Shown in pieces: positions 6,298 through 11,684 of a stretch of 11,684 bases of DNA (position 1 is its first letter; each line of letters starts with the position of its first letter). Source of the stretch: PALSA-1196 sp036833805 (GTDB lineage: Bacteria > Pseudomonadota > Gammaproteobacteria > Steroidobacterales > Steroidobacteraceae); contig DAITPA010000053.1 in assembly GCA_036833805.1 (NCBI GenBank), forward strand, positions 1-11,684, written 5' to 3'. Made by a program: the position numbers and the translations under genes. The notes under the pieces were generated by a model. That model did no database searches and had not been told where the DNA came from. It worked only from the letters and a program-made list of their open reading frames with translations.

Positions 6298-7545
6298 GTG
6301 AGCAAACGTCGTGTCGTCGTCACGGGCCTAGGGATCATCTCCCCCGTGGGGAGCACCGTCCCATCCGCGTGGGAGGCGGTAACCAACGGGCGCAGCGGCA
6401 TCGGCCCCATCACCCGCTTCGATGTGGCGAATTTTCCGGTGCGCTTCGGCGGCTCAGTGCAGGGCTTCGAGGTGGACAAGTACATCTCCACCAAGGACGC
6501 GCGCCGCATGGATGACTTCATGCAGTACGGCGTCGCCGCGGGGATGCAGGCGGTCGTTGATTCCGGCACTGATTTCGAGCAGGTCGACCGGGATCGCTGC
6601 GGGGTCATAACCGGCGCCGGGATCGGCGGACTCGGCACGATCGAGGCCGAGTACCACGCGTTTCTGAAAGCCAACAGCCCGCGCAAGATCTCACCGTTCT
6701 TCGTGCCGGCGAGCATCATCAACATGATCTCCGGTCACCTCTCGATCCTATACGGGTTGAAGGGCCCGAATCTCGGCGTAGTCACCGCCTGTACGACCTC
6801 CACCCACGCTATCGGCTTAGGCATGCGCACGATTCAGTACGGAGACGCCGACTGGGTGCTGACGGGCGGCGGGGAGATGGCGACGACGCCGTTGGGTCTG
6901 GGTGGCTTCGGGCAGGCCAAAGCCCTGTCGATGCGCAATGATGCGCCGCAGGAGGCGAGCCGCCCATGGGACCTCGACCGCGATGGCTTCGTGCTCGCCG
7001 ACGGCGGCGGCGCGGCGGTTCTCGAGGAGCTCGAGCATGCCAAAGCGCGCGGCGCCCGCATCTATGCCGAGCTCATCGGCTTTGGCATGAGCGGCGATGC
7101 GCACCACATCACGGCGCCTCCGGAAGACGGCGAGGGCGCGCGCCTGTCGATGGCGAACGCTCTTCGCGATGCGCAGCTTAATCCGAACGATGTGCAGTAC
7201 ATCAACGCGCATGCAACCTCGACGCCGCTCGGCGATCGCGCCGAGACGTTCGCGATGAAGCGCGCCTTCGGCGAGCACGCCAAGCGCGTTGCGGTGAGCT
7301 CGACGAAATCAATGACGGGCCATCTGTTGGGAGCGGCGGGTGTGGTCGAGGCGATCTTTACGATCCTCGCGATCCGCGATCAGGTGGCTCCGCCCACCAT
7401 CAACTATCACACGCCCGATCCGCAGTGCGATCTTGACTACGTGCCCAATACCGCGCGGCCAATGAAGATAGACGTGGCGCTGTCCAATTCCTTCGGCTTT
7501 GGCGGCACCAACGGGACCGTCATCTTTCGCCGTTTTACCGGCTGA
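6298..7545 (+). CDS. fabF: 3-oxoacyl-ACP synthase II (KAS II)
   Basis: FabF condenses acyl-ACP with malonyl-ACP and is the elongating ketosynthase. The 415 residues match the family length (E. coli 413). The Cys-His-His triad is present: Cys165 in VTACTTSTH, His305 in YINAHATSTP and His342 in STKSMTGHLLGAAG, with Lys337 also conserved. The N-terminal VVVTGLGIISPVG and the C-terminal SNSFGFGGTN are standard. The start is GTG 6298 with AGGT (6289-6292) 5 nt upstream. A gap of 89 nt containing a hairpin separates it from acpP, and 46 nt follow before mltG. pabC, often found between fabF and mltG, is absent. Confidence 0.97.
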   Translation: MSKRRVVVTGLGIISPVGSTVPSAWEAVTNGRSGIGPITRFDVANFPVRFGGSVQGFEVDKYISTKDARRMDDFMQYGVAAGMQAVVDSGTDFEQVDRDRCGVITGAGIGGLGTIEAEYHAFLKANSPRKISPFFVPASIINMISGHLSILYGLKGPNLGVVTACTTSTHAIGLGMRTIQYGDADWVLTGGGEMATTPLGLGGFGQAKALSMRNDAPQEASRPWDLDRDGFVLADGGGAAVLEELEHAKARGARIYAELIGFGMSGDAHHITAPPEDGEGARLSMANALRDAQLNPNDVQYINAHATSTPLGDRAETFAMKRAFGEHAKRVAVSSTKSMTGHLLGAAGVVEAIFTILAIRDQVAPPTINYHTPDPQCDLDYVPNTARPMKIDVALSNSFGFGGTNGTVIFRRFTG

Positions 7546-7591
7546 AGGCACGGCGCGCCCGCGGCGACCGTCAAAACTGGGAAGCGCGCTG

Positions 7592-8626
7592 ATGGCCAAG
7601 AGCATCGCGATCCTCACGCTCCTTCTGGCCGCTGCCGCCGGCGCGGGCTACTACTGGCTGCAGTCGCAGTTCATGCGCCCCGGACCTGCGGCGCAAGCGG
7701 TGCGCGTCGACGTCGAGCCCGGCAGCAGTGTGCGCAGCGTGCTTGCCGGCCTACACGCCCGCGGCGCACTCTTTGCACCGCGCCCGATCGAGCTGTACCT
7801 GCGCCTCCACGGACGACAACCTAAGATCAAGGCCGGAACCTACGAGATCCCCGCCGGCGCGAGCGCCTCGGACGTCGTCGATCTTTTGGAATCCGGACAT
7901 GTCATTCTGGAAGCCCTGACGATCGTTGAGGGTTCAACCTTTGCCGAACTGCGCCGCGCGCTTGCCACCGACGCTGCTGTTGTCGCAACCCTTGCCGGCA
8001 AGAGCGACGTCGAAGTCATGGCGGCGGTCGAACACCCGGATGAGCATCCGGAAGGGCGCTTCTTCCCCGATACCTATCGGTTTGCCGCCCGCAGTACCGA
8101 TGTGGAGATCCTGAAGCTCGCCTACGCCAGCATGCAGCAAGCGCTTGCCGAAGCGTGGAGCGAGCGGGCGGCCAATCTGCCGCTACCGACGCCCTATGAC
8201 GCCTTGATTCTTGCCTCAGTGGTTGAGAAGGAAACCGGGCTCGCAGCCGAGCGCCCGCGCATTGCCGGAGTGTTCACGGCGCGGCTGCGCCTGGGAATGC
8301 GCCTGCAATCCGATCCGACCGTGATTTATGGCTTGGGCGAGCATTACGACGGTGAGATTCACACGCATGACTTGACGACCGATACGCCCTACAACACCTA
8401 TACGCGCGCGGGCCTGCCGCCCACCCCGATCGCATTGCCGGGGCGCGAGGCGCTGCGCGCCGCGGTGCATCCCGAAGAGACCGGGGATCTCTATTTTGTG
8501 GCCACCGGCGCGGGCGATGGCGCGCACCACTTCTCAAAGACTCTGGAGGAGCACAATGCCGCGGTGAAGGACTACCTGCAACGCCTGCGGCATGCAGTGT
8601 CCGCCAACCGAGCGCGACGGCCGTGA
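7592..8626 (+). CDS. mltG: Endolytic murein transglycosylase MltG
   Basis: MltG (YceG) is an inner-membrane lytic transglycosylase that cuts nascent glycan strands and so limits their length. The 344-residue product (E. coli 340) has one N-terminal membrane segment (about 5-23), a LysM-like part with IKAGTYEIPAGAS (79-91), then EGRFFPDTYRF (154-164) and the catalytic ASVVEKETG with Glu212. It continues with MRLQSDPTVIYG, DTPYNTYT and LPPTPI, all YceG signatures. ATG 7592 is preceded by GGGAAG with a 7-nt gap. The frame is open back into fabF, but the membrane segment starts directly after this ATG, so the extension is unlikely. It is coupled to tmk by a GTGA overlap. Confidence 0.95.
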   Translation: MAKSIAILTLLLAAAAGAGYYWLQSQFMRPGPAAQAVRVDVEPGSSVRSVLAGLHARGALFAPRPIELYLRLHGRQPKIKAGTYEIPAGASASDVVDLLESGHVILEALTIVEGSTFAELRRALATDAAVVATLAGKSDVEVMAAVEHPDEHPEGRFFPDTYRFAARSTDVEILKLAYASMQQALAEAWSERAANLPLPTPYDALILASVVEKETGLAAERPRIAGVFTARLRLGMRLQSDPTVIYGLGEHYDGEIHTHDLTTDTPYNTYTRAGLPPTPIALPGREALRAAVHPEETGDLYFVATGAGDGAHHFSKTLEEHNAAVKDYLQRLRHAVSANRARRP

Positions 8627-9270
8627 CTGCGAGCAAGCTCGGCCGTTTCATCACTCTGGAGGGAATTGAGGGTGCCGGCAAGTCGACCGTCGCGCGTCAC
8701 TTGGGCGAATGGCTGGGCGCACGCGGAGTGCGCGTGTGTCTGACGCGCGAACCGGGCGGAACGGTACTGGCTGAGCGCGTGCGTAACATTGTCCTCGAGC
8801 GCGGAGCGGAGACCGTGACGCCGATCACCGAGACGTTGCTCATGTTTGCCGCTCGCGGCATTCATCTTGAGACGCTCATTCGTCCGGCACTGGCGCGCGG
8901 CGAATGGGTGGTGTGCGACCGCTTCACCGACGCCACCCGCGCCTACCAGGCAGGCGGACGGGGCGTAAGTCGCACTCTCATCGACGAGCTTGCCCGCGCA
9001 GTGCATCCAACGCTTGCGCCCGATTGCACTCTTCTCCTCGACCTGCCGGTCGAGGTCGGCCTTGCGCGCTCAAAGATGCGTTCGGGCAATATTCCGCGCG
9101 ACCGCTTTGAAGCCGAGCCTGCGGTGTTTTTCGAACGCGTGCGTGCGGCGTATCTTGAGCTTGCACGACAGGAGCCCAAAAGATTTCAGATCATTGACGC
9201 CGGCGTGCCGCTGCATGACGTCGAACAGCAGGTCGCATCAGCCCTCAGTCGCATCTTAGATTCAACATGA
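8623..9270 (+). CDS. tmk: Thymidylate kinase
   Basis: Tmk phosphorylates dTMP to dTDP with ATP, an essential step for dTTP supply. The 215-residue product has the P-loop GIEGAGKS (14-21), the TREPGG motif (41-46), the DRF motif (99-101) within VVCDRFTDATRAYQ, and a lid segment near RSGNIPRDRFE. The tandem GGRG (111-114) is also typical. The start is GTG 8623, overlapping the mltG stop as GTGA. The mltG-tmk-holB order is common in gammaproteobacteria. The gene ends in a markedly AT-rich spacer. Confidence 0.96.
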   Translation: MTASKLGRFITLEGIEGAGKSTVARHLGEWLGARGVRVCLTREPGGTVLAERVRNIVLERGAETVTPITETLLMFAARGIHLETLIRPALARGEWVVCDRFTDATRAYQAGGRGVSRTLIDELARAVHPTLAPDCTLLLDLPVEVGLARSKMRSGNIPRDRFEAEPAVFFERVRAAYLELARQEPKRFQIIDAGVPLHDVEQQVASALSRILDST

Positions 9271-9308
9271 TATTTCATACATAATAAATTGAATACAAAG
9301 GATTTACC
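9271..9308 (+). promoter_or_regulatory. AT-rich spacer before holB with a misplaced ribosome site
   Basis: The 38 nt after the tmk stop are over 75% A+T, in strong contrast with the GC-rich surroundings. They hold a CATAAT box (9280-9285, five of six to TATAAT) without a clear -35, and AAAGGA (9297-9302) six nt before an ATG at 9309. That ATG is not in the holB frame: it opens a 62-codon frame ending at 9497. ATTCAA (9260-9265) and TTGAAT (9289-9294) form an inverted repeat that includes the presumed TTG start of holB. A promoter or start-site control is possible but not proven. Confidence 0.35.
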
Positions 9309-10254
9309 ATGGCTCGATCCCCAGATGACGCTGCTGCGCAGCGCCCATGCTGCCGAGCGGCTCACGCATGCGCTGCTTATTCACGACGCGCGCGGCGCGG
9401 GCGGCAATGCGCTCGCGTTGTGGGCGGCGCAGCTGGTGTTGTGCACCGATGTGCGCCGCGCGCCCTGCGGCGCCTGTCTTGCCTGCCGGCGCGTTGAAAG
9501 TGCACAACACCCGGACCTCGCGCGCCTTGAGCCCATCGAGGAATCGAAGCAGATTCGCGTCGAGCAGGTGCGTGAACTGATCGCAGAGCTTGCCCTCACA
9601 AGCCATCAGGGCGGCTATAAGGTTGCGATCGCATCTCCGGCGGATGCATTGAACCGCAATGCCGCGAATGCATTTCTGAAGACACTCGAAGAGCCGACGC
9701 CGCGCACGCTGCTCATTCTGGTTGCGACCCAGCCATCGAGACTGCCGGCAACCATCCTCAGCCGCTGCCAACGCATCTCCATTCGCGCCCCTGCGAGAAG
9801 CGAAGCGGTCGCGTGGCTTCAGGGGATGCGCGGCCCGGGCGAATGGAGCACGGTGCTCGACACGCTCGGCGATGCGCCGCTCTGGGCGGCGGAGGTTGAT
9901 CCCAAAACCGTCGCCGAGTTCGCCGCCGAAACCCGGCGGGTTCTTGAAGAGACGGGCGGCGGACGGGCCGACCCGGTCGTCACCGCGGAGCGCTGGTGGC
10001 GCACGGATTTGCCACTGCGGCTGCTGTGCATTGAGAACTGGCTCACGGATCGCATTCGCAGGCATTTCGCTGGCGCGGGTTTTTCCGTAGAAATGCCCAC
10101 TGGCATGCTCTTGCAACTTGGCACGCAGGTGCCGAATATACATAGGCTCTTCGGCCTCGTGGACGCGGTGCAGGAATTGAAGTCGTCGCTCGACACTTCG
10201 ATCAATCGTTCACTTGCGCTTGAGAGCCTGTTGCGACGACTGGCTGCGAGTTGA
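9289..10254 (+). CDS. holB: DNA polymerase III delta-prime subunit
   Basis: HolB is the delta-prime subunit of the clamp loader that places the beta sliding clamp on DNA. The product (321 residues from TTG 9289) has the HolB N-terminus LPWLDPQ, a degenerate Walker A (DARGAGGN, without GKT, as expected for a subunit that does not use ATP), four zinc-ligand cysteines (52, 60, 63, 66) in LCTDVRRAPCGACLAC, KTLEEPTPRT (131-140) and the SRC motif (158-160). The start is uncertain. The only in-frame candidates near the N-terminus are TTG 9289, which lacks a ribosome site, and ATG 9325, which would remove the conserved PWL. A good ribosome site plus ATG at 9309 lies in another frame. Identity is secure; the 5' end is not. 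Confidence 0.92.
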   Translation: MNTKDLPWLDPQMTLLRSAHAAERLTHALLIHDARGAGGNALALWAAQLVLCTDVRRAPCGACLACRRVESAQHPDLARLEPIEESKQIRVEQVRELIAELALTSHQGGYKVAIASPADALNRNAANAFLKTLEEPTPRTLLILVATQPSRLPATILSRCQRISIRAPARSEAVAWLQGMRGPGEWSTVLDTLGDAPLWAAEVDPKTVAEFAAETRRVLEETGGGRADPVVTAERWWRTDLPLRLLCIENWLTDRIRRHFAGAGFSVEMPTGMLLQLGTQVPNIHRLFGLVDAVQELKSSLDTSINRSLALESLLRRLAAS

Positions 10255-10279
10255 CTGAAATGAGCCGCATGGCTGCGAG
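10241..10279 (+). repeat. Short direct repeat at the holB-pilZ junction
   Basis: TGGCTGCGAG occurs at 10241-10250, in the last codons of holB, and again at 10270-10279, just before pilZ, with starts 29 bp apart. The second copy supplies GAGA near the pilZ ribosome site. It could be a small local duplication. I know of no function. Confidence 0.4.
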
Positions 10280-10285
10280 AAACAG

Positions 10286-10642
10286 ATGAATTTGCGCACG
10301 GGTCCCAATAAGCCGGGTCTGCTCACGCTTACCATCAAGGATAAGAGCGCGCTGTATCTTGCCTACATGCCGTACGTCCGCAACGGCGGACTCTTCATTC
10401 CGACCAACAGCAATTATCGCTTGGGAGATGAGGTATTCATGCTCCTCAATCTCATGGGCGAGGATGAGAAGCTGCCGGTCGCGGGGCGCGTCATCTGGGT
10501 AACACCGAAAGGGGCGCAGGGCAAACGCACGCCTGGCATCGGTGTGCAGTTCAGCGAGCAGGATCGCGGCCAGACGCAGAAGAAGATCGAGAACTATCTC
10601 GCCGGCGCTCTGTCAGGCGAAAAAGCCACGCACACGATGTGA
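10286..10642 (+). CDS. pilZ: PilZ-domain protein, type IV pilus assembly
   Basis: This is the small stand-alone PilZ protein needed for type IV pilus biogenesis and twitching, where in Pseudomonas and Xanthomonas it works with the extension ATPase PilB and the regulator FimX. The 118 residues match the family. LYLAYMPYVRNGGLFIPT (24-41) is the signature, followed by LGDEVFMLLNL and a late GIGVQFSE strand. The c-di-GMP contacts of canonical PilZ domains (RxxxR and D/NxSxxG) are missing, as is typical for this PilZ type, so direct nucleotide binding is unlikely. The ATG at 10286 is the only good start, and its ribosome site (GAGA) is weak. It lies 31 nt after holB, the classical position. No pilus structural genes are in the window. 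Confidence 0.93.
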   Translation: MNLRTGPNKPGLLTLTIKDKSALYLAYMPYVRNGGLFIPTNSNYRLGDEVFMLLNLMGEDEKLPVAGRVIWVTPKGAQGKRTPGIGVQFSEQDRGQTQKKIENYLAGALSGEKATHTM

Positions 10643-10798
10643 CTTAGGAGCAAATCTGCTCGGTTCGCCGCTTCTCGTCCCTTCTCACTTTCTCTCGGAT
10701 ATTCAGTAATATAAGCCTCATCCGCCCCGTTCGCATCGTGGCGCGAGGGCACCCCAATCAGCCAATTGGGTTACATCCGGCGACAAGGGAACCCACAC
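10643..10798. other. Gene-free spacer between pilZ and the integrase
   Basis: This 156-bp stretch has no supported gene and no tRNA. It begins with a weak hairpin, GAGCA-AATC-TGCTC (10648-10661), followed by a pyrimidine-rich run without a clean T tract. Mid-spacer, TAATAT (10707-10712) is a possible -10 box with only a poor -35 match (CTCACT). An inverted repeat lies at 10753-10770. If the downstream recombinase belongs to an integrated element, the attachment site may lie here. Confidence 0.5.
10753..10770. repeat. Inverted repeat ahead of the integrase
   Basis: CCCAAT (10753-10758) and ATTGGG (10765-10770) form a 6-bp inverted repeat around CAGCCA. The right half overlaps the 8-bp palindrome CCAATTGG (10762-10769). 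It sits 28 bp before the integrase ATG, where an operator or recombinase arm site would be plausible. The function is not shown. Confidence 0.35.
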
Positions 10799-11684
10799 AT
10801 GCGGCTCACCGATGAGGGTATACGCAAAGCTAAGCGTCCCACAGCGGGCCAGCGGTTTCTGTGGGAGGGGATGGATAGTCGTCGGCTACGGCGTCCGACT
10901 CACGCCCTCGGCAGTCGCGCACGTCGTGCAATGGCGCGAACCCGACCGTAGCAAGTCCCGCGAGACTCTTGCGCGCTGGGATCGGGTGCTTGTCATGGAG
11001 GGCCGCCAGCGCGCCCGTAAGCGGCTCTCCGAAGTCGTGGCGCTGGCCGAGTCAGCGGCCTCTCAAGAGCTACGCGTCGCCATGCGCGCCTGGTTCGAGC
11101 GCAAGAGCGAGACCGCGGCCTGGCGTCCGCGATATCGCTCAAAAATTGACACGACAATCCGTGCGTACATCGAAGGCGAAGAGATGGACCGGGTACGGTT
11201 GACTCTGACGGCGCGGGCGGCGATCGCGGAGCTCGGCACGAAAGCCGTCGGCGCCGTATCGCGCATGGACGTGCTACGCGTCGTTGATTCAATCAAACGT
11301 GGCACTGCGGAGCAGCTCATGGCCTTCCTGAGCAGCTTCTACAACGACATGTTTGAGAGAGGCGTCGAGATCCCGAATCCCGCCCGCAATCGTCTGCGCG
11401 TCACCGGCGGCCAGCGCGTGCGCTCGCGGATCCTGGCAGACGCTGAGTTTCTCACGCTCTGGCGCGCGCTAGAAGTTGAGGGCGATCCGGCGCTTGCCTG
11501 TTTCATGACGCTGGCCTTTACCGGATGCCGGCGCCGCGAAGCAACCCAAATGCGCTGGGCGGAGCTCGACCTCGAGCGTGCGACCTGGGCATTACCGCCG
11601 GAGCGACGCAAGACCGGAGCGCGCGATCCGGAGCCGTTTGTCATTAACCTTCACGCCGACGTCGTCGAGGCGCTTCGGCGTCAG
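10799..11684 (+). CDS. Tyrosine recombinase / phage-type integrase, probable +1 frameshift near the 5' end, cut off by the right edge
   Basis: This is a site-specific tyrosine recombinase of the Arm-domain (DUF4102-like) integrase type. ATG 10799 has a good AAGGGA site 8 nt upstream and begins MRLTDEGIRKAKRPTAGQRF, the expected Arm start. That frame stops at 10951. From about 10884 the family sequence continues one base later (GYGVRLTPSAVAHVVQW) and stays open to 11684. Joining after the Ser-Arg codons (near 10883) gives DSRGYGVRL, which fits the family pattern. A core-binding domain follows, then the catalytic Arg in FTGCRRREATQMRW (codon 11529) and Lys in RRKTG (codon 11610). The HxxR and Tyr lie beyond the edge. 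The second frame alone could start at ATG 10812, but its first 24 residues do not resemble an Arm domain. It may be a pseudogene, a sequencing error, or frameshifted in vivo. Confidence 0.82.

Noticed and set aside
7499..7591. An upstream start for mltG inside fabF
   Set aside because: The extension has no family resemblance, and the membrane anchor begins right after ATG 7592, which has its own ribosome site.
10661..10690. A GGTTCG element resembling a tRNA T-loop, considered as a tRNA remnant or attachment site
   Set aside because: No acceptor or anticodon stem could be paired around it on either strand, so the similarity is limited to six bases.
10812..10883. ATG 10812 as the true integrase start, giving one unbroken frame to the edge
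   Set aside because: It is possible for an automated call, but the 24 residues it adds do not resemble an Arm domain, while the overlapping frame from ATG 10799 does and has a better ribosome site.
1..11684. CRISPR arrays, insertion sequences, toxin-antitoxin pairs and rRNA or tRNA genes
   Set aside because: No regularly spaced repeats, transposase motifs, small paired toxin-antitoxin frames or structural RNA signatures were found on either strand.

Overview
The window looks like chromosome of a GC-rich gammaproteobacterium. Two things suggest this. The gene order fabD-fabG-acpP-fabF-mltG-tmk-holB-pilZ is the arrangement familiar from Pseudomonas-like gammaproteobacteria, and a type II secretion (T2SS) pseudopilin operon and a PilZ-type pilus protein are also present. 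I cannot name the genus from the sequence alone.

Layout. (1) Positions 1-3492, minus strand: a compact operon read right to left as gspG-gspH-gspI-gspJ-gspK-gspL. It encodes the major pseudopilin, the four minor pseudopilins and the N-terminus of the inner-membrane platform protein GspL, which runs off the left edge. H/I, I/J and J/K overlap by 4 nt (GTGA or ATGA). (2) Positions 3530-4147, plus strand: a rhomboid-family intramembrane protease with rhombosortase features, divergent from gspG across only 37 bp. Rhombosortases process GlyGly-CTERM proteins exported by the T2SS, so this placement makes functional sense. (3) Positions 4171-7545: a fatty-acid synthesis block, fabD (malonyl-CoA:ACP transacylase), fabG (ketoacyl-ACP reductase), acpP (acyl carrier protein) and fabF (KAS II). 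There is a TATAAT box ahead of fabD, a probable promoter ahead of acpP and a strong hairpin between acpP and fabF. (4) Positions 7592-10642: mltG (lytic transglycosylase), tmk (thymidylate kinase), holB (DNA polymerase III delta-prime) and pilZ (type IV pilus assembly). (5) Positions 10643-11684: a 156-bp gene-free spacer, then a tyrosine recombinase with an Arm-type N-terminal domain. It seems to carry a +1 frameshift near its 5' end and continues past the right edge, so this may be one end of an integrated element.

How the genes work together: the left third builds and serves the T2SS, with the rhombosortase handling a subset of its cargo. The middle is housekeeping lipid, wall and DNA metabolism. 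PilZ links to type IV pilus function, and the recombinase marks a possible change from core to accessory DNA.

The items most worth a second look are the rhombosortase/T2SS divergent pair with its tiny shared control region, the frameshifted integrase directly after pilZ, the odd start of holB (a good Shine-Dalgarno and ATG in the wrong frame within an AT-rich island), and the overlap of a terminator-like hairpin with a TATAAT box ahead of fabD. I did not find a clearly new multi-gene system.
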